A DNA stretch of 64,000 bases, taken from assembly GCF_009389715.1 (NCBI RefSeq), contig NC_052405.1:7233194-7297193 (forward strand). Reading direction: 5' to 3'. The stretch is from Phoenix dactylifera. Taxonomy: Eukaryota > Streptophyta > Magnoliopsida > Arecales > Arecaceae. The notes under the pieces were generated by a model. It searched no databases. It saw only the letters and a list, made by a program, of their open reading frames with translations, and was not told the origin of the DNA. Made by a program: the position numbers and the translations under genes. Position 1 is the first letter of the stretch. Each line of letters starts with the position of its first letter. Shown here in pieces: positions 44,494-58,167 of the stretch.

Positions 44494-47400
44494 CTTAATG
44501 AACCAACACCGAAAGCAAACTGGTCCACCTTCAGAATCCTGGTGTTTGCTGTGGGTGGTGGTGTTTCATTTGTCCAGTTGTGTTGAGACCTTTGAATAGA
44601 TCCCATTTATGTTTGGAAGACAGACTGCCTATCTGGGATGTCAATTTTAGTTCTTGTTGATCACTGCACAGATTTTTAACCACCTTTACTAGTTTTGATT
44701 AAAGATGGGTTTTCTTTTGCAGATCATTCTAAAAATTTATTTCAAATTATATCATGTGGTTACTTCAACTTGATTATCTGTCATTTTATATTATTACCCT
44801 TATTCAGGGCATCAGTATCAGGCTGAATTTCTGCTTGGAACTATGTCATGTAACCGGTGCTAATTATTTGGTGATTAGCGCTTTCTATCTGTGCAGCAGC
44901 AACTATTTAGAAGTAATCAAGTCGATATCGAAAAACAGTGTATATTGGACCTTGGGACTGCTTTGTAACTTTAGAATCAGTGCATTAATTCCCATGTGTT
45001 TTTAATACGAAGTTCACATTAGAAAGGTTGTATGGAATATGTATCTGATAATGGCCGTTTTTTGATGGCACCTGCACAAGCTACACGTCTGACCTACACA
45101 TTTGGAAGAGCTTGACTTCTATATATCAAAGGGGTTGTATGTGAGGTTTTGCATTTACTTTACTTTTTCAAGTCTGATCTTGATCTTGTGTAGCTGAAGA
45201 CTGTTGAGATAGTTTGGTCATTGAAATGCGTTTATATTCCTTTGATCCTGTTAAAGCGAAACTGAAGGCTAATGTGATATTTTGGTTATTAAAATGCTTC
45301 ATTTATCATCTCTTTTAATATACACAGTTGACCAGCAAAAAATTCAGTTTATTTCTTAATTGAAGGTGAGCAAGACCAGAAGTTTAATTAGTTAGAAAGA
45401 GTTATACTGTCCAGCTGGAGCGTGGTAAGCGTATGCTACTGCTGTTAAATCCTCTCTTATGGAATAAAGCTCCATTCTTGCAGGATAGGTAGAACAAGAT
45501 TAACGAAATGATTCCTCCTGGTTGTTTATGTCTTTACAAAAGGATATAATGACTGATGAGGTAATGTTGGGGTCCAAGATTGTATAAATTTATTATCTTA
45601 GTAGAATTTACAGATGCAAGATAATCTTTGAAATTACTAATTCATATTATCGAATGATGATATAAAAACAGCGATCAAAAGGGATAGCATGATCGTGAGA
45701 TAAAAACATGATGAAATAAATCATACAGGAGAGTTAGACACCTTGGGCCAGTTAGAGATCAAATCGACTCACAGCCTTAAAAGCACTTTGGCCCCTTTCA
45801 ATGCTGATTTCTTGATCCTTCAATACAATCTAGCTATTCCCTGACATGAAGTAGACACCAGGACAAATGCTTAGCCTCAGTTGGGTCCAGAGCCTAACGG
45901 CTACTTGAGCCTAGAGAGAATCCTGATAACATTGAAAAGAACAAATAGCAGTGTCACAACTTTACCCAACAAACAAGTCAAGCTGGTCCCAGAGGGGGAT
46001 CATTTCTTTTTCTTTCCTTTGTGAAAGCTGTGTCCCATTTACCTGGGTGCAAGAAAAATCTTCACACACAAAGTATATACAACAAACCAAGATCAAATTC
46101 GTTAACGGCAAGCAAGAGGCATAGATGCTGACCGCCGCAAGTGGGTATAGACTTGGATTAGATTGTCCCCTATGTTAGATTTCTTTTTTCTTTGCTTTGT
46201 GACACAGGTTAGATTTCTTTTTTCTTTGCTTTGCGACACAGATGTGTCGATTAAATTATAGTATATATTTTTTTTTTCCGAGTGCACCGAATCGGACCGT
46301 GATTCCTCTCTTCATTGCTTTGCTCAGAAGCAAGGCGTGGTTGTTGCGAACTTGGCCGAGCCGAGGCAGCACGGCAATAAAAAAGGCAAACACGGTCCAA
46401 TGAATCGAAGAAAGCGCGTTTGTTTATGATGATGGCGGTGGGGGGAGTTCGCCTTCTGACTGAAAGTTTCTTTCAAACCGGAGAGGAAAAAATTTGGTGT
46501 ATGCATAAAATTAAAGAGAATAGTGTCTTTGATTGCTGCATTTTATCTTCCAAATTCCAAATAATTTGGTCAATAAAAAGTTAGGCTTGAATCATATCTT
46601 GCATCAGCCCTGTTAATTGAAATTAGAAAGACAAACTTAACATCGCATGGTCTTGCCTTTTATTCATTTAAATTTGGTGACTAGAAACCTCTTAATATTA
46701 TTTTTCAGTAATTTGCTTGGTATATTTGAAGAGGAGAATCTTTTACTCTTTGTATTAGAAAATTTTTGATAGCTTTAGCTCTTTCTCTGTTTCTCATCAT
46801 CAATGTGCTAATCCTTCTGAATACTTATTATTATGTGCTAATTAAATGTTAAAATATTCATCTTTCCATAGCAATCTTATTCTAGCTTAAAAAAAAACAG
46901 TATTAGATAGTATATTATAGATATGTGAAAACCGGAAATTTCTAATACAAGTTATCTGGAAAAGTTTAGTAGATGGATGACAATTGAGGTAGATTATTCA
47001 GTTGGACCAATCAACTTCTAGAAATTAGACTCCTAAGTGATATCTAAATTTGAAGAACTGAAACATGATGTCTCTTGGAGAAAAAAAATAAAAAGAGTGG
47101 AGATTTGTCTATGATTGATGAATAATTCAAATTATTTGGACTCTTTCTCTTTCTATTTTAGGTTACTATTGCATTATTCTTGACCTATAACAAAGAATTT
47201 AAGATAACTTTCTTGTCATTAAGTATTTGTCCTACTAGGGCGACTTTTTGATCACCGTTGTCCAATAGCTGACAGCCTGACACTTTCTCACTAGACGACA
47301 TATTTTTGCCTTCTCGTACCTCATCCCCGGGTCCACCGATTTGACGGCTGAGATTAAATCTAAGAAAAAGTCGATCCCCTGTTCCGAATACCAACAAAGC

Positions 47401-47500
47401 CACTCCTTCCTTCCTTTATACCAGATTTGAACTTTCCAGAGAAATTGACTCGTAGATATTCCTACGCGCGAACCAGATCCGCCATCCATTAATACACGGA
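44494..47500. other. FAM32A-FAB1 intergenic region
   Basis: FAM32A 3' UTR and spacer. The only structure I see is a perfect-length tandem duplication of 34 bases (GTTAGATTTCTTTTTTC...GACACA) at 46174-46207 and 46208-46241, with one mismatch. 46260-46500 and 47235-47500 are moderately GC-rich without a supportable gene. Confidence 0.4.
46174..46241. repeat. 34-bp tandem duplication
   Basis: Two adjacent copies, differing at one position (TTTGTGACACA against TTTGCGACACA). Likely a replication or repair duplication of recent origin; no function suggested. Confidence 0.9.
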
Positions 47501-47886
47501 ACCTGCATCCGACGGTCCATATGAAACAGCTGATGGTTTCTTTCGGCGTTCGCCCCGGCGGCGGCTTTATCCGTTGGGAATACGTAGAAGAATACGCGGA
47601 GATTTCAACGGTAAAGTCGCGAGTAGAGAGAGTCGAGAAGAGCGGTGGGCGGTGGGCTCCACTCCAAGGACGCCTTCTCCCTCTCTTTTCTCTGCTTGTT
47701 CTGATCGAGGTTCTCTCGTCGGCTTTATAGAAGTCATCGAGGGATGGAGCGAGGGGGCTTGAAGCGGGTTTCTGGCGATGCTTTGGATCTCTCCAGGCGA
47801 GTACGCGGCGATGCTCTGGTTCTTGAATTTGATTCGTTTTCTGGTTCTCTTTTTCCTTCCTTAGCCGTTTTTTGTTTTTTTTTTTT

Positions 47887-47917
<31 letters not shown>

Positions 47918-48814
47918 GGGGTGGAAGGTGGGGTGGGGGGTTGTGCACTTTTTTATTACTTTATCTGGAATTATTTTGTGGAGTTTGGTGATGTGTTTTT
48001 GGATCTTGAGGTTTGCGGAATGGTTCTCGGCTTCCATATTTTCTTGTTTCTTTCTTCTTCTTTTTTGCAGATAGATGTTCAGGTTTAGGGGATGGGTTTT
48101 ATGGATGTGGGTTTCTTTTTATTCGGTTGGTGATAGGTTGCTGAGGTTTAGATCGAGGTTTTAATTGGCACTTGCAGGGCTTGAGCTATTGCCTTTTTTT
48201 TTTTTTTGAAATTTTGACTACCGTGTTGATTCCTCAGGCTGTTGCCTTGTGTGTTTGGTGTATCTCAGTTCAAGTCATGTACTCTGGATTGGTTTTTGTT
48301 GGAGATTTATTATATTTCCTGGAATATTTCGCTTTATTTTCTTTTAGTTTAATGCGTTTAAGCTTTTCTCTTTTTTTTTGAGATAGTTTCCTTTAATTAT
48401 AAAATTGGATCTTCTCAATATGGTTCGTAAGAGATTACGTTCTCAAAATGTCCTTTTTGGTGGATGGTTTAATGTATTTTGCAATAATTTGCACCGTCTT
48501 TGTCCTGGATCATTTAGATGTTTCATAGAGGTTGTACGTCCTGACTCCTGAGTTGATTGGTGAATCCCAAGAACATTGGATTGGTTCATTGTTTCTTTTT
48601 TCACTGACGTTCTTATTTACCTGGGGTTTAAATGAAGTTTAATATGTTGCTTTGAACTTGGTATATGGGTTACTGTATTAGATGGGAGTAAAATATTAAT
48701 GCCAATTATCTTTTCTTGTTCAGGGCCTTTCTTGTGTAAAGGGAAAAGGAAGCGGAATATAATGTTCTTGATTGAGTCTGATATTTTGATGTAACCAAGT
48801 TTCGTTGGGGTTGG
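47501..48814 (+). other. Presumed promoter and 5' UTR region of the FAB1 gene
   Basis: 47500-47800 is relatively GC-rich and followed by a T/G-rich stretch, as in a plant 5' UTR exon plus leader intron. A run of 22 T (47875-47896) passes directly into 25 G (47897-47921). Candidate acceptors exist at about 47865, 48069 and 48850. I cannot define the transcription start. Confidence 0.35.
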
Positions 48815-51800
48815 ATGGGTGTAATGTGTGTTGCATATGGTTTGCAACAGGTGAATTTGAGTAGTCGATATTATTGTATAAGTTGCCACTCTCAGTTGTG
48901 CCTTGGGCATGTGAAGGAGGACAAGGCTTCGTCTTTGGATGGAAAATTTTGTTTGAGGAAGCAGGAGGAAGAATCTTCAAGAATGAGCAGTTGGATTCCT
49001 TACACCAGTCTCATGAGCAACCACATTCCAAGTTGTGGTGAGTTGTTCTTCTGTGACATCCCCTTTCATTGGTTTCCTGATGCATCTTATTTAAATAGAA
49101 TTCCGTATTTCTCTCGTAAAGATCAACTTGCTTGCAAGCCTGAAACTTATTCAGGCTAATTTTTCTCCCATTTCAGGTGATTTCCCAGCTGATATGGATT
49201 CACTGAGCAGGTACATGGTGGATTTGAGCTGCATGTTGTCTGGTTGTGTTTATGCACTCTGGTTTATACATTCTCAGGTTTTTTGGGTGAGGAACCTTTG
49301 TACATTTTTTAGCTTAAGTCTGAGAATGAAAGAGCAATACCAAGTTCTCATGGCATTTGATTTAAGCTAAAAGATCAACAATCAGTTCCAAGGATATATG
49401 GTTAATGCTTAGCTCTGAATTATGACTTGTTTTAAAAAATTTCTTGCGATATCCCACGCCGGTTAGCCATCTAACTGTGTTGAGATCACTCCCCCTATCC
49501 TGTCATGACCATTACTTGTTATACTTAAGAAACCCTGTTTCCTTACTAATTTCTTTTTGTTGCATCTTCTCTTTGTCTCATGTCTTATCATTTTTACAGG
49601 GAGGACGAAGATGAGGCTTTAGGTACCAATCAAAGGTGTCCAAAACTGGAATTTACTGAACACTCTGAAAATGGTGGTGATGGAAGTTCATCAATACATA
49701 TTGATTCTCAGAAATCTCATGCTAAGACCACCATAGATGGGCTTCCCCCGGCAATGGAAGAAATCCATAGATCTAGCTCATTAGCATGGGAAAACCATGA
49801 GGAGAGTGATGCTGAGTTCATTGGTGTTCATAAGAGCACCTTGGAAGATGTAAGATCTGTAAGAGCTGGAGGTGGTTCAGATGGAGCAGATAATGCTATT
49901 GACAGCAGAAGTGCATCGATCTTATCCAATGCTGAAACCAACCTTCTGATCTGGATGCCACCCAAACCACTCAACATTGAAGATGACATGGATTCTGTCG
50001 CTAATAATGATGATGATGATGAGTTCGGTGATGGTACAAAATGGGGTCAACCAAGTTTCTTGAGTAGTGTGGATGGTGGACACAGAAGCATTCATGGTTG
50101 CAAAGAAGAGCACCAAAATGCAATGATGGAAGCAATGAATGGGCCATTTAAGATTCTTGTAAGTCGACTTTTGGCATCAGAAGGTATAACTTCTAAGGGA
50201 GAGGATGGTGAAAGTTGGCTTGACATTGTTGTTTCTTTATCATGGGAAGCTGCACTGCTTGTTAAGCCTGACTCTGGTGAGGGTAGAGCAATGGATGCTG
50301 GGTCCTATGTGAAAGTTAAGTGCATTGCCACAGGTGCTCGCAGTCAAAGGTAATTAGAAACACTTCAGAAGCTTTCAAAATAGGCTATAATCCATGTGAG
50401 TCATTTTCTTCGTATGGAGTTAAAGATGTAATGCATTTCTTAACTGCTGAAAATTTGGTATGCAGTCAGGTGATCAAGGGTTTAGTTTTCAAGAAAAACA
50501 CTGCACACAAGCACATGCCAACCAAGTGTAGAAATCCTAGACTATTACTTCTTAAAGGGCCCCTTGGGCAGCGTGATATTGGTTTGTCATCATTTGATTT
50601 AATGGAACAGGTAAGCTACCATGAAAATGATCGAGTTCTTATATAATTATAATGCATGCGATTTGCTGGTCCTAAAATTTTTGTTGTTTGAAACAGGATA
50701 AGGAATATTTAAGATCCATCAGTGAGATGCTAGAAACATGTCATCCGAATGTGGTTTTGGTAGAGAAAAATGTTTCACGTGATATGCAGGAGTCCCTTTT
50801 GGCAAAAGGAATGACTTTAGCACTTGATATGAAACTCAGTCGATTAGAAAGAATTGCTCGCTGTGCAGGTTCTGAGATTATATCTGCTTCTGACATTCTT
50901 GCCAATCCAAAGCTGAAACATTGTGATTCATTTCGCACTGAAAAGTTTGTGGAGGAACATAGCAATCCTAGTGGAAAGAAGTCATGCAAAACTTTGATGT
51001 TCTTGGAGGGTTTTCCAAAACCCTTGGGGTGTACGGTGAGTCTAATGTTATCACATTTGTCACTTGATTTTGTCACATTTTCTCCAGAATTTGTGTTTGT
51101 CCCCTTCTGTGCATTTGCTGGTTTTCTGTATTGTGTATGAGAATGACCTAAACCTCAAATATGACTTGAACTTCCTTGTAGAAAGACTCATTACTTTTTT
51201 TTACTTTCTGTGAATCATCATCTTGTTTTTCCCCCTTCTTTTGATGATATGCTAGATTGTAGATCTCCAACCGAGTATTGGTGAACAAGTAATCTCAAAT
51301 CAGATGAGTTTATGATGCAATATATGTTAAAGGGGAAAGGAACTGAGAAGTTCTGAAACAGTAACCTGCAAAAATTGTCCACCTTATATTTACTTGATGA
51401 GCTCCACAGGATAGGCATAAATAATGATTGTGATTTTTAAGGTTACCTGAGAGTCATGTTTGTGGATGCTTCGTTTATGCCCGGTGTTTGAGTGTTCCAG
51501 GTATGAGCATGTCGACTCCAGAAGACCCTGAAATATGTAATATCGGGTACGTTTAATTTAAATATGGAAGAAATATGTAATACGTAACAATTTTAAATGC
51601 AGGCGAGGAGAATGAATTTAGGAGAGGGAAAAACCTTCAAAAAAAGCATCAATTCGTGCTTACAGAAGAATGAATTTAGGAGAGGGAAAAACCAGAGCTA
51701 GGAGAAAAGAAGTTTCAACTTCAACCTTCAAAAAAGGCATCACATTCATACTTAGTTTTGGATATTTTATTTAGTTTCAACTTCAACCTTCAAAAAAGGC

Positions 51801-54800
51801 ATCACATTCATGCTTATTTTTGGATACTTCATTTTTCTTCTTCTTTATCTTCTTCTTCTTCTTCTTCCGCCGCCACCACTTTGAAATTATATTGGGCGGT
51901 ATAATGCCATAGATTGGCCATTTTGGAAGAAAATATTGAAATCATATAGAACAATTTGTCAACAGTTATGTTTGTCAAGCTGTGCGCAAGGGATGACTAC
52001 TCACACACCCTAATTCCTGCACCAACAAACTGTGCTCCTAGTTCTGGGAAAGGCCATGACTAATGACAGGGATTTGTGAGGCATCATGATGTCAAGTTGA
52101 GGCATTGGACCGCAGAATGGGCAGTTGATGAAAGGATGAACCAGAAGGAACTACAGGGCTCGAACAGACAAGGTGATGACTATCTTGTAGGTATATAATG
52201 GAGTGAGCGTCTAAGGTGATGACTATCTTAAGGCCATTTAAATCCCGAAAAAATTGATTTTTCAAAAGGGACGAACATTGGCAGAGAAATCTTTAAAAAA
52301 AGCACTCTAGAGAGAGAAATTAAGAAGAAAAGTATTCATTTTGGAGAAGTTACTCAGGTATCTAAGAGGTGTATGTTAAGTAAACCAGAAAGAACCGACA
52401 ACTAATTTTCTCAGGAAAAATAATTGAAAGCATGGAAGGTAGTGTCTGTTGATATTTTTCTTAAAGAAAGAAAAGACGGGAGAAGGTAATATAGTCTAGT
52501 TTTAGATGGCTTTTTGACTTAAGCTAAGTGTAGCTCTCAAAAAACAGGATTAATGTTTGTATTACCTGGAAAGGTTGCTGTGGTCAAAGTGCCCTAAAAT
52601 TGTGTGTTTGCACATACAGGCATTGGGGATGATGTGCAGCCAAAAATGACATTTTCAGTATTTTCGGCCATCAGTCAGTGGTGAGCCGAGGAGCCCACTG
52701 TAACTCTGAGGAGTCAAATAAATACCTCTGCATCATTATTAGAATGGAGCAAGTTATTGTTTGATGGGTTTTTCCATCTTCCCTCCCAGTTATATGTCAT
52801 ATTATCAAACATTTACGATAGTCATATATTTGGTGATGAGGGTTCTGATATGTCGCTGGAGCTAGACACCAAGCCTTGAACAATTTTCGCAACAATCAGT
52901 TAAGCTGGGGCATGTTGCATATGGAGGATAACTAAACCCTGCCTATTTCTTTCTACAATTGAATTGTAGTGCTTTACTTAAGAGGAACAACTGGCGTACT
53001 CTTGCTCATTTCTCTCCGCAGCTGAGTGGAATTGTGGAGACAATTCATGTGCACTGCACGTTTTGCATGAGAAAGCCTGGAATTAAATATCACCATAATA
53101 GGATTCATTTCATAATTTGCACTTCCATTTCATTGCTAGTTTCTGTGAAATGTGAACCCTCCACCTTAGATTTTCTAAATGGGGTGATAGGCCACATGCC
53201 GTATGAGAGATGCAAGTCTATTCACTACTATTCATACATGACATTTGACGCTTAAGATTTCTAAAGGAGTTTTATTATTGTAAAGGTCATAATCTGGTCA
53301 GATTGGTAACTCATTCCAAACTGTAATTTAATTACGTTGAACTACTTGGATATGATTTCTTGTTTTAAATAGGAAGAAATTGAAGGTTAATTTTGCCTAA
53401 CATTTTAGACTGTCATTATGATGAATCATGTATTTATTTATGTCAATAATCTGGGAAGGCAAATGGGAAGATTGTGAATTGGGTGATTTGAATCAGTTTG
53501 TTCTTGCATCAGCCAGATCATAAGTTGATTCAGTAGGAAATAATTTATCAATAGGAAACAGTTTAATCACACAATTTGGTTGACTAAAGGCTGAGCTCCC
53601 ATGAATGGTTTGAATTAGGCAATTTGTTTTCCAACTTACGCTAAAGCATGGACCGAAGTATCTTGCTCCATGTGTGCTAGTATGTTTATAGTGTTGTATT
53701 GTGCCCTTAGTAGCAGGAATCTTCAATCTAGGTAACTCGGTTGCTTTGATCTTGGAAACTTGAACCTGCACTTGCTTCCTAGGTGCTAGGAAAAAGCTTC
53801 CTAGGTGCTTCTTTACTAAAAGTGTTTCCAAATCCCCATACTGGCACGCACATCTGCTTGCACACCGAGTCCCAATTCTGGCAACTAAGATTGTGCCATG
53901 TTGTTCTGCCAGTCATGGACCTATGTCAATTTTAAGAATTAGGGTTTGCATGGGTTAGCAGTATAGACTACGTATATTGTGCTTGCGTTCGGTCAGCATA
54001 GTACACATTATCACATGGTATGGTATGGATTAGTAGTATTTGCACTTGATCTTTGCGTGAAGTAACCTACTTTGAATGTCAATGTTAGTTGACATTTTCT
54101 TTAACCATGTTATCAATTGTTTCACATTGCAGATATTGCTGAAAGGATCTCATTGTGATGAACTGAAGAAAATAAAACGAGTGGTGCAGTACACAGTCTT
54201 TGCCGCATATCGTTTGATCCTTGAAACATCATTCTTTGCAGATCAAAGAGCTTTTTCCTGTGATGCGTGTGCTGTTAGAGAAGCAAATTGTTCTTTAACA
54301 GATATATCAGTGCCCTTGAGTAGTTGTAATGCTGCAGGTAGTGCAGATATTTTTGATGGTTCTGATGCTGCTTTAGGTACTCCTATTTCCGATGCATCCC
54401 AAGCAAAAACAGCTCATACAGAAATATCCTCTTTTTCGCATCCTGGTTTTAAAGGTTCTTCAGAGTCATCTGTATTTTGCCCTAATATTGATTGTAATGA
54501 AAATCATCTTTCACATGGGGATCTTTCTTGTAATAGATGCAACAATGACGAAACCTTGCCAGATTCATCAACACCATCTCTTCTTTCCAGTCAATTAATG
54601 TCAACTTTCTCAGCTTCTCTTAGAAACTTGGTTGGAGACAGCTATCAACCTCCCATTTCAGAGCATGTTTCAATGTACTTGGGCTTCAAGGAAGAAGAGC
54701 TTGATATTCCAAGTATTGGTGTCTTACCTGTTTCTCCACCAACAGAAACACTTAATCATGGCATAGAAGAAACCAGTAGCGTCATTCTAGAGAAAGCACA

Positions 54801-57800
54801 TGATGGAATCTCTAATGGTGAAAAGGCTGAACGAAATTGCAATGAGACAATTAAGAAACATGATACTAATTTTAGCAACAAATTTGAAATGCAAAACAAG
54901 GATGACATTGAGAGCATATCAGATTCTGAAAGCATATTGGTATTGTTGTCTAGCCAGTGTATGTCAAAGCATGTTGTTTGCGAGCAAAGTCGTCTTTCTC
55001 GTATAAAATACTATGGGAATTTTGATGTGTCTCTTGGACGATTCCTTAAAGAAATTATTCTCAACCAGGTTTCCATTTTATCTTAGTTTGTTCAATGATG
55101 GTTACCTTTTCCTGTAACTGATGATGGTGCTGATTGAAGCTAATGTCTCTACTGCAGAATTACAGTTGCTCTTCATGCGGTGAACCCCCAGAGGCTCATG
55201 TATCCTGCTACACTCACCAGAATGGGAATCTAACTGTTTCATCCAGGAGACTTCCTCCAGAATCATCTTTGTCCGGGGAAGCAGAAGGAAAAATTTGGAT
55301 GTGGACTAGGTGTCTAAAATGCGAGAATGAAAGTGGGATCCCAAGATCCACCAAGAGGGTTGTGATGTCTACTGCAGCTCGTGGTCTCTCTTTTGGAAAA
55401 TTCTTAGAGCTGAGCTTTACAAGCCATTCGGCAGCTAGTCGATTATCTTCAGGATGTGGACACTCACTGCACAGAGACTGCCTTCGCTTTTTCGGGTATA
55501 TGCAAGTTTCTTTTATTTGATTTTATTATTTTTTCTGTACCTTTGTACTTAGCTATACCAGCAATTTTGATTCTTAAGTTGCTTATGTCATTTTGGTAAT
55601 TTACAGGTTAGGCTCCAGAGTTGCAATGTTCAGATATTCATCTGTTGAAATCTATGCTGCAAGTAAGCCACCACCAGTACTGGAGTTCCATAATCCAAAT
55701 GGACAAGAGTCGCTCATGAGAGAGGCAAAAGATGTAAGTGGCCAGAAAGCATTCACCTACTTATTGTTTTCTATGTAACATTTTTATCTGGGGAAATGAT
55801 GGTTGCTCGTTTCTAGGTGCTTGAAAAAGGAAACACATTTTTCTTGGAGGTTGCAAGTTTACTGCATAAGTTGAAGCCCAAATATTCTACCTTGGTTTTG
55901 AAGAAATTTCTAAACTTTCCATGTTTGGTAAAAGATATTTCTGAACTTGACGAGATGTTGATGCAAGAAAAATCTGAGTTCGAGGTCAGTCTGTATGTTC
56001 TGCATTTAGATTTACTCTTCTTAGACCTTTTAGACTAGAATTATAGCCTCATCATTGTGGTGTTGCCCCCCTTGTGCTCTTAATCAAGCAGGCTCCATTA
56101 CTAAAGGCGATCAATTGCAGTGGAGAGATGGGGAAGAGTGTGCATGAAATCCTTGGTTTGGGTTGGTTATTTCAAGAGTTGCTTCTTAAACTTTACATCT
56201 GGGACCGTCGTCTGCATTTCCTCCTTGCATATGCAAGAGACAATGATGCTTCTTCTAATGAAGTCCATGAAGATCAATTTGTGCAGGCGAAGTATGCCAT
56301 GCCCTGTAGCAGTGTTGAAGAATCCTCTTCTTCTGATAGCCATAGTTCTAAGAATTACAGCATTTTGGAATCCAAGCTGGAAGCCGGGTCAGACAAACTT
56401 TCTGAAAATATGAGCAGTAAATTTAGTATTTCCACTGCTGCTGAGGTTGCAGAGGCCGGAATTTTGATTGGAGAGACTTTTTCTAGATCAATGTCTGGGG
56501 GAAAAATACCATCTGCTTTTGACCAAGAACCATATAAGGGTCCATCTGACCTCTTGTTGAGGTTTTCAAGGGACAAAGATTATCCAGGAGAATCTGCTAC
56601 TATTTTAGAATATATGCAAGATGATAACCCTGAAGGTTGGATCTGGGCTCCATCCTTTAAAACAAGGAGCGCATACAAGAAGGATCTCTGTGGTGGTTAC
56701 TCACAGAAGTTCAAGTTTGTCCATACTTATACTCCAACACACCTGTCCCCAATACGCCAACTAGTCCCTCGGGAAACGGAGGATTCATTGCACTTCCCTG
56801 TTAATGTAGATGGCAATGTTTTCTCTGTTTGTGACAATGAAATATCAAGCATAATTGCCTGTGCACTGGCCCTGTCTGAGGATCAGTTTGGTTTATTGGC
56901 AAACGTAGATGAAAAAGATGAACTAGTTGGCAAAACAGAAGCTAAAGTAATCGATAACTCATGTAGCTCAACTTCTGATGGTTCTGGGGCTTCATCTTAT
57001 TGGTCATCTACTGGATCTTTAGATTCAGAGGGGTCACATGTTTCACTGAGTACGTCAATTTCTTCTGATGAGGTGCCCAGCTCAGGTTCTGAAGGTTCTT
57101 TCCCTGTGGATCACCAGGTGGCTTCAGAAAACATGCATCCTGAAATCCCTGTGGGTGTGGGAAAAGTAACTGGAAAAAGTAAATACTCAGTTGTTTGTCT
57201 ACATGCAAAACAATTCTATGCTCTTCGAAGGATGTGTTGCCCATCTGAACTGGCTTACATATCTTCCTTAAGCCGTTGCAAAAAATGGAATGCTCAGGGA
57301 GGAAAGAGTAAAGCTTTCTTTGCAAAGACATTGGATGACAGATTCATCATAAAAGAAATCAAGAAGACCGAGCTTGACTCCTTTCTAAAGTTTGCTCCGG
57401 ATTATTTTGAGCATATCTGTCATTCTTTAAGCGCCGGAAGCCAAACATGTCTTGCAAAAGTCTTGGGCATATATCAGGTTATCCTACTATCTATATTCTT
57501 GATGGCTTTCTAAAGCATTGGGCTTGCAGTAATACTAATTTGGTTAGATCTTTTGTGCTGCAGGTTAAAGAATATAAAAACAGCAAAGAAGTGAAAACTG
57601 ATCTGATGGTGATGGAAAATCTTCTTTTTGGACGAAATATTACTCGCAAATATGATCTTAAGGGATCTATTTTTTCCCGATACATTTCAGATGTGAATGA
57701 CCCTGAAAAGGTTTTTTTGGATCAAAACTTTATTGAGGATATGCAAGCATCTCCCATGTATGTTAGTAGAAAAACCAAACATCTTCTGCAACGGGCTATC

Positions 57801-58167
57801 TGGAATGACACATCTTTTCTTACAGTAAGTATGCAGCTTGCCAATTCTTTTCCTACATTATTATAATAATAGGTTTTTTGGATAGGAATTTTATTCTTTA
57901 AGATGATTCTTGCAGTCTATTAATGTCATGGATTACTCTTTACTTGTGGGAGTGGACAAACAACGAAAGGAGCTGGTATTTGGTATTATTGATTATCTAA
58001 GGCAGTACACTTGGGATAAACAACTGGAGACCTGGGTGAAGGCTTCTCTAGTTGTTCCTAGAAATGCATCACCAACTGTTATTTTCCCAAAGGAATATAA
58101 GAAAAGGTTCAGAAAGTTTATGTCTCAGTACTTCCTGACAGTTCCAGATGGTTGGAATTCAGTGTGA
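48815..58167 (+). CDS. FAB1: FAB1-type 1-phosphatidylinositol-3-phosphate 5-kinase, FYVE-less (FAB1C/D-like)
   Basis: Makes PI(3,5)P2 from PI3P on endosomal/vacuolar membranes, controlling endomembrane traffic and vacuole shape. Exons: 48815(?)-49037, 49177-49210, 49600-50349, 50466-50610, 50697-51035, 54133-55068, 55158-55495, 55607-55733, 55817-55984, 56092-57477, 57564-57824, 57916-58167 (TGA); all internal junctions are GT-AG and in phase, about 1652 residues. Domains: an acidic, disordered N-terminal part; a chaperonin (Cpn60/TCP-1)-like domain from about 337 (VIKGLVFKKNTAHKHMPTK) through HPNVVLVEKNVSRDM to SCKTLMFLEGFPKPLGC; a Cys-rich block (YSCSSCGEPPEAHVSCYTH, about 811-829); and the C-terminal PIP kinase (about 1390-1652) with Lys1441 in FIIKEIKK, KYDLKGS, MDYSLLVG and FGIIDYLRQYTWD. 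There is no FYVE finger, as in plant FAB1C/FAB1D. The start is uncertain: an acceptor at 48850 could mean an additional upstream coding exon. AATAAA occurs at 58520 and 58534. Confidence 0.92.
51610..51870 (+). repeat. Local direct duplications in FAB1 intron 5
   Basis: GAATGAATTTAGGAGAGGGA and following bases occur at 51610 and 51668 (58 apart), and a 60-base block starting AGTTTCAACTTCAACCTTC occurs at 51711 and 51773 (62 apart). A (TTC)n tract follows at about 51836-51870. The intron 51036-54132 otherwise shows nothing recognisable. Confidence 0.85.

Noticed and set aside
47235..47948. 237-codon minus-strand frame
   Set aside because: Runs through the poly-A/poly-C complement of the T22G25 tract and the FAB1 leader; no domain and no splice logic.
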